Shown here: piece by piece, positions 26,323 through 35,002 of the stretch
How positions within the stretch are numbered: position 1 is the stretch's first letter
Layout: the number at the start of each line of letters is the position of its first letter
The notes under the pieces: generated by a model
Databases searched by the model: none
Told to the model about the DNA's origin: nothing
Seen by the model: only the letters and a program-made list of their open reading frames with translations
Source of the DNA: JAAYAY01 sp964563135
GTDB lineage: Bacteria > Planctomycetota > Planctomycetia > Pirellulales > Thermoguttaceae
Direction of reading: 5' to 3'
DNA length: 64,000 bases
NCBI GenBank assembly: GCA_964563135.1
Contig: CAZLWV010000025.1
Location: 1-64,000 of the forward strand
Made by a program: the position numbers and the translations under genes

Positions 26323-27462
26323 ATGCCAGTTACCCGCCACACGAATTTTGGACTCTCTGCTACGCTGCTGATCGGCCTCCTGCCGGCTGCGGTTTCCGGG
26401 GGGAGCGAGCCGGCCGAGACCGCGGCGGTTGCCCCTCAGGTTGCCGAGGGAATTGCCTGGTACGACGTAAGCCGGTGGGGCGTGGAGGGAAAGGGATGGA
26501 GCGAGACGGCCCGTTTCTACGATCGCCTGCCGGGGAAAGCGGAAGGCGTCGTTCCCGGCGCGGTGTGGAACCTGAGCCGCCACTCGTCGGGAATGGCGAC
26601 CAGGTTCGAAACCGATGCCACCAAGATCGTGGTTCGCTACCGGCTTCGTTCGGAGAACGTGGCCATGCCGCATATGCCGGCCACCGGGGTCAGCGGCGTG
26701 GATCTGTACGGCCGCAGCCAGGAGGGCGAGTGGCGCTGGATTGGCGTCTCCCGCCCCTCGGCCCAGGAGGTAACGTCGACGCTGGCGGAAGACCTGTTGC
26801 CGGGGCAACGGGCCTACATGCTCTATCTGCCGCTCTACAACGGCGTGGAATCCCTGGAGATCGGAGTGCCGGACGGGGCGGTATTCAAGGCGATCGCTCC
26901 GCGGACCGCCAGGCCAATCGTCTACTACGGCACGTCGATCTCGCACGGGGCATGTGCTTCGCGTCCCGGGATGGCCTTTCCGGCGATTCTCGGACGTTGG
27001 CTCGACCGCCCGGTGATCAACCTCGGTTTTTCGGGCAACGGTCGAATGGATGCCGAGGTTGCCGAGTTGCTGGCAGAACTCGATGCAGCGGTTTTCGTGA
27101 TCGACTGCCTGCCGAACATGGACGCGGCGGCCGTGGCGGCGCGGACAGGGCCGCTCGTGGAACGGATCCGAAAATCCCGGCCGGAAACACCCATTGTGCT
27201 GGTTGAGGACCGCACCTACGGCAACACTCCATTCTTCCCGGCCAAACGTCTGCGGCACGAAACGAGCCGCGCCGCGCTGCGGGGAGCTCACGAGCGTCTG
27301 CGGGCCGGTGGAATCGGGAACCTGCACTACGTGGAGGGAGAGAACCTGCTGGGCAACGACTACGAAGCCACAACCGACGGTTCCCATCCCTCGGATCTGG
27401 GTATGATGCGGATGGCGGAAGCACTGCTGCCGGTGCTCAAGCCGCTGGCGACGGGGCGTTGA
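26323..27462 (+). CDS. Secreted SGNH/GDSL-type hydrolase
   Basis: A 379-residue exported esterase-type protein. The ATG at 26323 follows AGGAG at 26311-26315; residues 1-25 are a signal peptide. An N-terminal domain of about 150 residues (with WYDVSRWGVEGKGW) resembles the beta-sandwich found ahead of SGNH domains in two-domain esterases. The catalytic Ser is Ser205 in YYGTSISHGA, where GTS replaces the usual GDS; NLGFSGNG supplies the second-block Gly and the Asn of the oxyanion hole, and D352-x-x-H355 (DGSHPSDLG) completes the triad. Likely a carbohydrate or sugar-ester deacylase (inference). It ends 35 bp from the convergent signalling gene. Confidence 0.85.
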   Translation: MPVTRHTNFGLSATLLIGLLPAAVSGGSEPAETAAVAPQVAEGIAWYDVSRWGVEGKGWSETARFYDRLPGKAEGVVPGAVWNLSRHSSGMATRFETDATKIVVRYRLRSENVAMPHMPATGVSGVDLYGRSQEGEWRWIGVSRPSAQEVTSTLAEDLLPGQRAYMLYLPLYNGVESLEIGVPDGAVFKAIAPRTARPIVYYGTSISHGACASRPGMAFPAILGRWLDRPVINLGFSGNGRMDAEVAELLAELDAAVFVIDCLPNMDAAAVAARTGPLVERIRKSRPETPIVLVEDRTYGNTPFFPAKRLRHETSRAALRGAHERLRAGGIGNLHYVEGENLLGNDYEATTDGSHPSDLGMMRMAEALLPVLKPLATGR

Positions 27463-27497
27463 ACGGGGATCAGCGCCGGAAGCCGAACGCTTGGGGA

Positions 27498-29123
27498 TCA
27501 GGAGCGGCCGCAGCCGTTTTCCAGGGCCCAGAGCTGGAGGATGCTGGCCCGGTCCGACACGTCGTGGTGATCGCGGGAATGGGCGAGCACGTCTTCGAGA
27601 AGCTCCTGCATTCGGGTGGCGGGCCCGACGGCAGCGGACAGGGAATTGGCCTGGTCGCTCACGGTTTCCTGGAGCGCCAAGGCCTGCCTCTCTAGTTCCG
27701 CCGCGGTTTGGAGCAGGTTCTGGCGTCCGAGCGGCAGTCCCGACTGGCCGGGCTCGAGGCTCTGAGGGTCGGCGATCCGTCCCGAGCTGACGACGAGATT
27801 GCGGAACCAGCGGAGGAGGGCTCCCCGGCTGATGGTGCCCACCGGATGGCCGTGGCGAACGATGACGACCCGCCGGAGGCTCACGCGGCAAAGGAACTCG
27901 TAGATGCGGCGGATCGGCGCGGTTTCCGCATACCAGATGACGTTGGGTTTCATGACCTCCCGCACGGGCAGTCGCCAGCAGTCGAGGGAGACCATGGCGG
28001 CAAGCAGGTCTTTTTCGGAGAGCATGCCGGTCAGTTGGCCGCTTCGATCGACCACGGGAACGGAGTTGATGCGGGAGCGGAGGAAGAACTCGGCGGCGTT
28101 GCCCACCGTCTGGTCCTCGTGGAGGCAGGCGATCAAGGGTGTCATGACATCTGCCGCCACGACGCCGGCAAACAGGTCCTGGGTCTGCGTGCCGTCCTGG
28201 AGATCGCTGCGACCGGCCTCGCACATGGAGTTGAACTGGACAACGCGATCGCGCCCGCTCTGTTTGGCGCAGACCAGGGCCTGGTCGGCGCGATCGATCA
28301 GTTCATGCGGCGTTGCCGTCTCGTCGCAGCGCTGGGCGACTCCGAAGCTGCAGGTGACGCGCATGTAATCGTCGTCGAGCGGCACGCGGAGCGATGCGAT
28401 TCCGGCACGGGTCCGTTCCGCCCAGATTGCCGCCTCGCATTCCGTGGTTTCGGGCAGGAGAATGCAGAACTCCTCGCCGCCGTAGCGAGCCACCGTGTCG
28501 CTGGCCCGGCAGTTGGATTCGAGCAGTTCCCCGACGAGCTGGATGATCTGGTCCCCGAACTGGTGTCCGTGGTTGTCGTTGATACGTTTGAAGAAGTCGA
28601 TGTCGACCATCACGGCCGACAGGGGGAGATGACGGCGGCTTGCACGGTCCCATTCCTTGTCGAAGATGTCGTGAAAACTCCGGCGCGTACGGAGCCCGGT
28701 CAGTTCGTCGGTTCGCGCCATCTGGTTCAAACGGTGCTCGAGCACCACGATGCGTTCCCCGGCACGCACCCTGGCCAGAAGCTCCCCGCGGTTGATTGGC
28801 TTGCTGAGAAACTCGTCGGCACCGACACCGAGCCCCTTGACCAGCTCGTTCTGGTCGGATCGAACCGTCAGGAAGAGGGTGTAGACGTAGTTGGGCAGCC
28901 GCATGCCCCGGACCCGTTCGCACAGTTCCACGCCGTCCATTTCCGGCATGTTCCAGTCGGTGATCAACATGTCGGGACACGAAGCTTCGATCGCGGCCAA
29001 GGCTTCCACGCCGTTGGCTGCCTGGTCGACCAGGTAGCCATCGCACTGGAGCCACTTGGTGACGAGGCGGCGCATAGCCGGATCATCATCGACAACAAGA
29101 ATTCTGGGTCGCGTCGGTTTCAT
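27498..29123 (-). CDS. Response regulator-diguanylate cyclase with CBS pair
   Basis: A 541-residue cytosolic signalling protein with domains in the order REC (1-125), GGDEF (135-310), CBS pair (about 325-455) and a helical tail (470-541). The REC domain has the acidic pocket DDD at 12-14, phospho-acceptor Asp56 (ITDWNMPEMDG) and Lys108. The GGDEF domain has an intact GGEEF at 215-219 and the inhibitory I-site RASD at 206-209 five residues before it, so it should make c-di-GMP with product feedback. CBS domains usually bind adenosyl ligands, so output may be tuned by AMP/ATP or similar; this combination is unusual. The ATG at 29123 has AGGAA upstream. No sensor kinase is adjacent. Confidence 0.9.
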   Translation of the reverse strand: MKPTRPRILVVDDDPAMRRLVTKWLQCDGYLVDQAANGVEALAAIEASCPDMLITDWNMPEMDGVELCERVRGMRLPNYVYTLFLTVRSDQNELVKGLGVGADEFLSKPINRGELLARVRAGERIVVLEHRLNQMARTDELTGLRTRRSFHDIFDKEWDRASRRHLPLSAVMVDIDFFKRINDNHGHQFGDQIIQLVGELLESNCRASDTVARYGGEEFCILLPETTECEAAIWAERTRAGIASLRVPLDDDYMRVTCSFGVAQRCDETATPHELIDRADQALVCAKQSGRDRVVQFNSMCEAGRSDLQDGTQTQDLFAGVVAADVMTPLIACLHEDQTVGNAAEFFLRSRINSVPVVDRSGQLTGMLSEKDLLAAMVSLDCWRLPVREVMKPNVIWYAETAPIRRIYEFLCRVSLRRVVIVRHGHPVGTISRGALLRWFRNLVVSSGRIADPQSLEPGQSGLPLGRQNLLQTAAELERQALALQETVSDQANSLSAAVGPATRMQELLEDVLAHSRDHHDVSDRASILQLWALENGCGRS

Positions 29124-29492
29124 CGAAGCGTGTTGTTCCTGCCCGGACCATCTGCGGGCCTTCGCCGGCGCGAGTGCCGTGAAGCCCGAGCCGCATCTGG
29201 CGCGGTTGGCGTGGTTGCCAACCGCCACGGCCCAACCCTCCGGTCAACCGTGGCCCTTGCGGGGCGGCTCACTTCAAGATTAGGTCGCTCCACTGGGTGA
29301 CTTGGAGCTATGCTGCCAAGGGGCGAGAATGTTGAGCCGGGAGCGGCAGAAAATGCGGAGTTTTCGGCAGGACCGGAACGACGCGACGCCGCGGAAGCGG
29401 GCATGGGCCTTGGCGGCGGCATGGGCGAAGAGAGGGGCTTCTGCCCGCGGTGAAACGGGGGGGACGCGGCCGCGGGCACTTTGGAGGCGGTC
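29124..29492. other. Intergenic region with a hairpin
   Basis: A 369-bp spacer between the LysM gene (stop at 29493) and the signalling gene (start at 29123), both on the minus strand. A perfect hairpin GGTTGGC-GTGGTT-GCCAACC sits at 29204-29223, without a T-run. No coding frame is convincing. Confidence 0.35.
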
Positions 29493-30110
29493 TCAGGGGG
29501 CCACGGGGACCAGCGGGGCCCGGGCCACCGACCGCTCTGCCAGCGCCGGCGAATCGCCGGAGGGCAGCGGAGACCTGGGGGGAATGGCGAGCCGGGCCGA
29601 CAGGGGCAGCAGATCGGGCTGCGGGACCTGATCACGATTGAGTTCGAAGATTTCGGGCCAGCGGCCCCGGTCGCCCAGGTAGCGCTGGGCGAGGCCTTCG
29701 AGAGTATCGCCGTCGCGCACCACATGGGTGCGCTGGACCTGGCGGCCGGCACCGCGGAGGTCCGCGGGGCCGCCCGGATCGTAGCCGGACCCCGTCGAAC
29801 CGGGATAGGTTCGCGCCATGGCCGGCGGCGGAGCGAGGCGAGAGAGCCCTTCGTCGAGTCGCTGCGGCTGACCGGGATCCGGCGGTGGAGCCAGAAGCGT
29901 GGGCTGGATCTCGGCGGTGGGCGCTTCCGGGCGCAAAGGCTCATAGCTGCCGGGAGCGGGGGTCTCCCGCAATACAACTTCTTCGGCCGGTTCCGGCAGA
30001 GGAAGCCCTCTGAGCGTACTCTCCTGGCGAAAGGGGTGGGCCAGAAGGAACGCTCCGCCAAACAGGGCGAAGGCGATGAACAGCTTGGCTCCGGGGTGGC
30101 TTGACGACAT
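29493..30110 (-). CDS. LysM-domain envelope protein
   Basis: A 205-residue protein. The ATG at 30110 is used; a GTG 18 bp further upstream is equally possible and neither has a clear ribosome binding site. A single N-terminal membrane helix (GAKLFIAFALFGGAFLLAH, about 7-25) anchors it, followed by a long Pro-rich linker. The C-terminal LysM domain (about 125-180) begins HVVRDGDTLEGLAQRYLGD and continues WPEIFELNRDQV, the classic peptidoglycan- or glycan-binding motif. It is probably a membrane-tethered cell-wall-binding protein. It lies downstream of secDF in the same direction (318 bp after the secDF stop) but is likely separate. Confidence 0.8.
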   Translation of the reverse strand: MSSSHPGAKLFIAFALFGGAFLLAHPFRQESTLRGLPLPEPAEEVVLRETPAPGSYEPLRPEAPTAEIQPTLLAPPPDPGQPQRLDEGLSRLAPPPAMARTYPGSTGSGYDPGGPADLRGAGRQVQRTHVVRDGDTLEGLAQRYLGDRGRWPEIFELNRDQVPQPDLLPLSARLAIPPRSPLPSGDSPALAERSVARAPLVPVAP

Positions 30111-30428
30111 CGCTGGGGCAAAAGTCACACAGATTGGAAATGGTGGTGCATCTATCTGGGATTATCCCGGACGGCACGCCACACGATCAAGCGTTTGCAG
30201 CCCTGCCGCGGCCGAAGAATCCGGATTGCGGTCCGCTTGTACGCGCTGCGGAAGAGATTCCGATTGGCGAAGGTGAACGGGCGGGCGCAGCAGGCTCCGC
30301 CGAGGAACCGGTTTGGGGAAGAAGGAGGGACGCCGACGGTGTCGGCCGGCGGAGCGCACGGGCCCAACGAGAAGAGGGCCAGCACCCTGGCCCTCTTCCG
30401 AATATCCGTCTGGGCTTTGCGGCCCAGC
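30111..30428. other. Intergenic region downstream of secDF
   Basis: A 318-bp spacer between secDF (stop 30429) and the LysM gene. It holds the strong hairpin at 30371-30398, listed separately, and otherwise no recognisable feature. Confidence 0.4.
30371..30398 (-). terminator. Strong hairpin terminator candidate after secDF
   Basis: GAAGAGGGCCAG (30371-30382) pairs perfectly over 12 bp with CTGGCCCTCTTC (30387-30398) around a CACC loop, about 30 bp past the secDF stop. There is no following T-run, so it is intrinsic-like in stem but not in tail. It may mark the end of the yajC-secDF transcript. Confidence 0.6.
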
Positions 30429-33400
30429 TCAAGCGGTCTTGCGGGCGTTCTTTTCCTGCGAGCTTCGGTCAATCCAGAGCACGATGGGGGAGGCGATGAA
30501 CAGGGTGCTGTAGGTACCGGCAATTGCCCCGATGACCATGGCGAACGCAAAGACTCGGATCGCAGGCCCGCCGAACACGTAGAGGATGATCACGGACATC
30601 AACACCAGGAAGGCCGTGATGGTGGTTCGCGACAGGGTCTGATTGATGGCCTGGTTGAACATTTCGACGTTCAGGTAAGGAGTTTTACCGCGGATCTCGC
30701 GGAGCCGGTCGAAGATGACGATCGTGTCTTCGAGCGAGTAGCCCATGAGCGTCAGAAACGCGGCCACGACCGACAGGCCGATCTTGAATTCCTCAACCAG
30801 CATGAATCCGAAGTAGGGGGCCAGCCAGGTTGTTACGGCGATCGCTCCCAAAGTGACCAGAACGTCGTGGACCAGGGCGATCGTGGCGGCAATGCCGAAG
30901 GTGACCCGTTCGAAACGGATCCAGATATAGATGATGATGATCACGAAGCTCGCCAGCACGGCGACGACCGCCTTCCACTGGGTGTCGCTGGCGACCTGCC
31001 CGCCAATGGTGTTCGACGAGGGGAACACGGCCGTCGACTCGACGGAACTCTTGACGCCTTCGAGCACCTTCTGCGCGTCTGGGGTCGGAAGGCTGATCGA
31101 GATCTTCCATGCATCGTAGCCGCGGTCGGGGTCGTTGTCTTCGGCATAACCGGGGTTGGTCATCTCGAAGCTCGCCACCTTGGCCTCGGCTTCCATCGCC
31201 TGCTTGATGGACTTCTCCAGGGTGGCGTACGTGACCTTGTCAGCGCCGAAGGTGACATTGAACGTGGCCATCTGGGCGGCATCTGCCGGTTTGGCGGGTT
31301 CCTCGCCGGACTTCTGGCCGGGCTGCGCCGCAGACGATTCTGCAGCTGGATCCGCCGGAGCAGTTTTCTCGGCGGCGGCCTCGGGTTTCTTCTCAGCCTC
31401 GGGCGGCGCCGCGGCGGGCGGGGGGAGAGGCTGGTCGGCGGCGGCCAGAAGGTCGTAACCCGGCAGGTCGGTGCGAAGGGCGCTGGTCTTGGCCTCGTCT
31501 GCCGCAGGGCTCTGGGGCTTGGAGGCCGGGGAGCCGGGTTGAGCGGTGATGGTCATCGAGTGGTAGACGAGTTGATCCTTGAAGGTGTCCTGGAGCGTCA
31601 CCTTGACCTTCTCGAGAAGGGCCTCGGCCTTCATCGCGTCGTCGGGCCGGGCGGTGTTGATGACGAAACGGCGATGGGGAGGCTCATTGCGGAGCTTCAG
31701 TTCCTGGACGGTGAGGTCCTGGAACACATCCTCGCGTTTTTCCAGTTTCTCGCGGACCAGGCTGATGTCCTGATCCTGGCGGAAGACCATCTGCACCGAG
31801 ACGCCGCCGGTGAAATCGATATCCAGGAGGCCCTTTCCGCGCACGAACACGGCCACCAACCCGATGAAGATCACGACGGCCGACAGGGCGATGGCGGGGG
31901 TCTGCAAGCGCACGAAGTCGATCGTGCGGGTCAGCGGGAAACGGGCCATGGTGAGCGTCTTCATCCAGCGTTTCTTCTCGGAGATCTCGAAGACGATCCG
32001 GGCGCAGTAGCAGGCCGTGAACATGCTCAAGGTGATGCCCGTGCACAGGGTGACGGCGAACCCCTTGATCTGATCGGTGCCGATCACGTAGAGCACGATT
32101 CCGGTGAAGATGGTGGTCACGTTGGAGTCGACGATGGCCGACATTGCCCGGGCGAAGCCGTTGCGAATCGCCATGCGGAGCGTGGCCTGTCGCTGGAGTT
32201 CCTCGCGGATACGTTCGTTGATGAGGATGTTTGCGTCGATGGACAGGCCGAGCGAGAGCACGAGCCCGGCCATACCCGGCAGCGTGAAAGCCGCCTTCAA
32301 GAACATCATCACGGCGACGGTCATGATCAGGTTGGCCACGAGGACCGCGCAGGCCACAAAGCCCGACAGGCGGTAGTAGGCGGTCATGAAGAGGATGACC
32401 ATCACGAGCGAGGCGCCCATGGCGATGCTGCTGCTGCGGATCGTGTCGCTTCCCAGGGTGGGGCCGGTGGCCATCTGGCTGATCGGCTGCTTGCTGAGGG
32501 TTGCGGGCAGCATACCGGCGTTGAGCACGTCCACCAGATCGGCGACCTCCTGCTCGGTGAAGTTGCCGGTGATCTGGCCGTTATTGCGGATCTGGCTCCT
32601 GATCTGCGGGGCGGAGAACATGTAGCCGTCGAGGATGATGCCCAGTTGGCGTGAGAGGTTATGTCCCTCGTCGGGCAGGTTCTCGCCGGTGAGGCCGCCG
32701 AAGAGGGCGCCCCCCTTGGCATTGAACATGAAGTTCACATTCGGGCGTCCCTGTTCGTCGACGCCGCGGGACGACCGGACCAGGTACCCGCCGGTCACGT
32801 TGTACATGTCGTTGACCACGAGCACTTCGGTCACGGTGCGATCGCCCATGGGCCGCTGCCGCATGGGGATCTCCCGCACGTCGTAGTGGGCCACATCGGA
32901 TTCGGGGCTGACGGGCACCCATCGGCCGAGGGTTTTCAGGGCCCCGGTTTCGTCGCGCACGGGATTGCCGTTGACGTCGCGCATGTAGAGGATTCTGTCG
33001 TCGGGCCATTTTTCCGACGCCTCGATCAGGCCTGCATGGCGGGGGTCGCGCCGGTTGGCCAGGATACGGAATTCGAGCGTGCCGGCGCTGGTGATCTTTT
33101 CCTTGTAGCGATCGATTTCGCTTTCATCGACTTCGGGGATGACGATCTCGATCTGGTTCTTACCGTAAGGCCGAATCACCAATTCCTTGACGCCGCCGGG
33201 ATTGATGCGGCGGCTGATTGCCGCGACCAGCTTGTCCATCTGGCTTTTCGACAGGGTTCCCGTTGCGGTCGCATCGGAGTCGTCTCGCATGTCGGGAGCC
33301 GTGGCGGCGGCGACGGTATCCTTGGATTCTTCCTCCACTTCATAGACCAGGTAGACACCGCCCTTCAGATCAATTCCGAGCTTCGGAGGCCAGGTGGAAC

Positions 33401-34058
33401 CGATCACCGCGGCGGAGGCGAACAGGCTCAGAAAGATGATCGTGAGCGCCGTCTGGTATTCTCGCAAACGGAGCCAGGAGGCCATAACGGCCGCAAGGAC
33501 GAAGGCCCCCACCACCACCAGGAGGAAGAGGGCAACTGCCCCCCAATAGGCCGGCGCCTCGGTCTGGACAGGCACCGTGGTCGTGGGCCCCGCGCGTTGG
33601 GCCAGCGGAGTTGTGCCGGCCGCGGGTGCGGCCGCCGGTTGGTCGGCGGGAGTGCCTGCGGGAGTTGCCGCCTGTTCGGGCACTGCCGGGGCAGTTGTCG
33701 AGTCTTCTGCCGGGGCAGGAGTCTTTTCGGCCTCCGGCGCGACCGCCTCGGCGGCCGGTTGCGATTCTGCGGCATCAGCAGCCGGTTCAGGTTTCGGGGC
33801 CTCGGCGGCCGCCTCTGGCTTGGCGGCAGCATCCTGATCAGCCGGCGCGGCTGCTGGCTGGGCGGGAGCGGCCTGAGCGGCCGTTGCAGGTTCATCCGCC
33901 GACTGGGCCGTTCCCGCTCCCGACAAGGCGGCGAACATGATCACCGCCGCCAGTGAAAGGCCAAACGCCATGCCGATGCGACGCGGAGCACGGGGCAGAC
34001 TCGGCCGAACGGAGCCACACTCATTCGGAGAAACCAACGTCATCAGAAACCGGAGCAT
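30429..34058 (-). CDS. secDF: Protein translocase SecD-SecF fusion
   Basis: A 1209-residue fusion of SecD and SecF, which use the proton gradient to pull exported proteins through the SecYEG channel. The ATG at 34058 has AGGAA upstream. After a leader helix (about 28-50), residues 50-170 are Ala/Pro-rich and then a helix near 175-195. SecD spans about 200-700: LGIDLKGGVYLVYEV (about 227) and SLGLSIDANILINERIREE (about 602-620) are its signature blocks. SecF starts near 720 with GLLDIDFTGGVSVQM; a second Ala/Pro-rich insertion occupies about 830-930 before the SecF membrane part, with GYSLEDTIVIFDRLREI its hallmark. Most homologues are shorter (about 750-1000); the low-complexity segments account for the extra length. 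It follows yajC by 61 bp. Confidence 0.95.
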   Translation of the reverse strand: MLRFLMTLVSPNECGSVRPSLPRAPRRIGMAFGLSLAAVIMFAALSGAGTAQSADEPATAAQAAPAQPAAAPADQDAAAKPEAAAEAPKPEPAADAAESQPAAEAVAPEAEKTPAPAEDSTTAPAVPEQAATPAGTPADQPAAAPAAGTTPLAQRAGPTTTVPVQTEAPAYWGAVALFLLVVVGAFVLAAVMASWLRLREYQTALTIIFLSLFASAAVIGSTWPPKLGIDLKGGVYLVYEVEEESKDTVAAATAPDMRDDSDATATGTLSKSQMDKLVAAISRRINPGGVKELVIRPYGKNQIEIVIPEVDESEIDRYKEKITSAGTLEFRILANRRDPRHAGLIEASEKWPDDRILYMRDVNGNPVRDETGALKTLGRWVPVSPESDVAHYDVREIPMRQRPMGDRTVTEVLVVNDMYNVTGGYLVRSSRGVDEQGRPNVNFMFNAKGGALFGGLTGENLPDEGHNLSRQLGIILDGYMFSAPQIRSQIRNNGQITGNFTEQEVADLVDVLNAGMLPATLSKQPISQMATGPTLGSDTIRSSSIAMGASLVMVILFMTAYYRLSGFVACAVLVANLIMTVAVMMFLKAAFTLPGMAGLVLSLGLSIDANILINERIREELQRQATLRMAIRNGFARAMSAIVDSNVTTIFTGIVLYVIGTDQIKGFAVTLCTGITLSMFTACYCARIVFEISEKKRWMKTLTMARFPLTRTIDFVRLQTPAIALSAVVIFIGLVAVFVRGKGLLDIDFTGGVSVQMVFRQDQDISLVREKLEKREDVFQDLTVQELKLRNEPPHRRFVINTARPDDAMKAEALLEKVKVTLQDTFKDQLVYHSMTITAQPGSPASKPQSPAADEAKTSALRTDLPGYDLLAAADQPLPPPAAAPPEAEKKPEAAAEKTAPADPAAESSAAQPGQKSGEEPAKPADAAQMATFNVTFGADKVTYATLEKSIKQAMEAEAKVASFEMTNPGYAEDNDPDRGYDAWKISISLPTPDAQKVLEGVKSSVESTAVFPSSNTIGGQVASDTQWKAVVAVLASFVIIIIYIWIRFERVTFGIAATIALVHDVLVTLGAIAVTTWLAPYFGFMLVEEFKIGLSVVAAFLTLMGYSLEDTIVIFDRLREIRGKTPYLNVEMFNQAINQTLSRTTITAFLVLMSVIILYVFGGPAIRVFAFAMVIGAIAGTYSTLFIASPIVLWIDRSSQEKNARKTA

Positions 34059-34119
34059 GGGTTACTGTTCCTGCAGGACTCGTTCAAGAGAATTCGTGCG
34101 TGAAACCCCCCCTGGGCGT

Positions 34120-34476
34120 TCAGGGCGAGGACTGTTTCGGGGGTTCGTCGGCGAGGACACGGGCGATGGAGTTGAGCGTCATCCGCAGCTTCGTTCCGTT
34201 GCCCTCATCGACTTTGATGGTGACTTCCTTTTTATCGCGATCGATATTGGTCACCACGCCGAGGATTCCGCCGACGGTAACGACGCGGTCGTTCTTCTTC
34301 ATATTCCCGAGCATGGCCTGGCGCTGGCTCTGCTCTTTGCGCTGGGGCCGTATCATGAGGAAATAGAAGAGAAAGATGATCGGCAAGAACAGCAGCAGCA
34401 TCTGGCCGATCCCATCGCCTGCCCCACCCTGGGCGAAGAGAAAATCAGGTTGCGTCAGGCCAAGCAGCACGTGCAT
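34120..34476 (-). CDS. yajC: Preprotein translocase subunit YajC
   Basis: A 118-residue YajC, the small single-helix partner of SecDF. The ATG at 34476 begins a short N-terminus (MHVLLGLTQPDF); GGGAGG lies immediately before it, which is closer than ideal. A transmembrane helix (about 30-50, MLLLFLPIIFLFYFLMIRPQRKE) ends in the RPQ motif typical of YajC, followed by the cytosolic domain MLGNMKKNDRVVTVGGI. The tail is short. It is the first gene of an apparent operon with secDF 61 bp downstream; a putative promoter lies 118 bp upstream. Confidence 0.95.
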   Translation of the reverse strand: MHVLLGLTQPDFLFAQGGAGDGIGQMLLLFLPIIFLFYFLMIRPQRKEQSQRQAMLGNMKKNDRVVTVGGILGVVTNIDRDKKEVTIKVDEGNGTKLRMTLNSIARVLADEPPKQSSP

Positions 34477-35002
34477 CCCTCCCGGCGTAAGCAGAGGTTG
34501 TCGGTTTGGAAAGGGTATTTCCCCGGACGACCCATCCCACTGGCGTGGAGTTGAGATCAGGAGTCCGTTGGCGGAATCCAGGGTAAGTCCAGTATCATAA
34601 ACTCTTGCGCCCCAACGGACAAGGGGATTCGGGCAAGGCCGGGGGGCTGTTCCGCGGGCACGCAACCCCCCGGCAAGGCAGTGCCCGGCGCAGCCGCCCG
34701 GGCGGACTGCCGTCTGGCTACTGAAACAGACGCCCAGGGCGACCGATCTAGTGCCCTGCCACGGCAGGATTCCCTCGCTTGCGGGGAGGAGAATTCCCGA
34801 AAACGGCAAGGCCGCCAGCCCATACGAGCGACCGCTCGACTGCCGGTGTCCTGTTCTGCGTCGGCCGCGATTCCTCGTGAACAGCCCGGGGCTGGCGCAG
34901 AATCAACTGTCACCTGGCAGGACGGGAAGGCCCAGGGTGGTCGCGACGGGCCTGGAGGCGCGGCGAGACCGGCCGTGCGGCGGTTGCCGACCGGGCCGGT
35001 TC
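34477..35002. other. Long intergenic region upstream of yajC
   Basis: A 526-bp spacer between ymdB (stop at 35003) and yajC. It carries the promoter at 34594-34622; upstream of this the sequence is GC-rich without a coding frame of its own. No RNA gene was recognised. Confidence 0.4.
34594..34622 (-). promoter_or_regulatory. Putative sigma-70 promoter for yajC-secDF
   Basis: On the minus strand TTGTCC (34622-34617) and TATGAT (34599-34594) are separated by 17 bp; the -10 is close to consensus. Transcription would begin about 110 bp before the yajC start codon. Prediction by eye. Confidence 0.5.

Noticed and set aside
26188..28224. A 678-codon minus-strand open frame
   Set aside because: It crosses two well-supported genes (SGNH hydrolase and the signalling protein) and is Arg/Pro-rich without motifs.
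30195..32654. An 819-codon open frame on the plus strand opposite secDF
   Set aside because: It is antisense to a clear SecDF gene. Its His/Asp/Gly-rich composition is what the reverse of Ala/Val codons in high-GC DNA produces.
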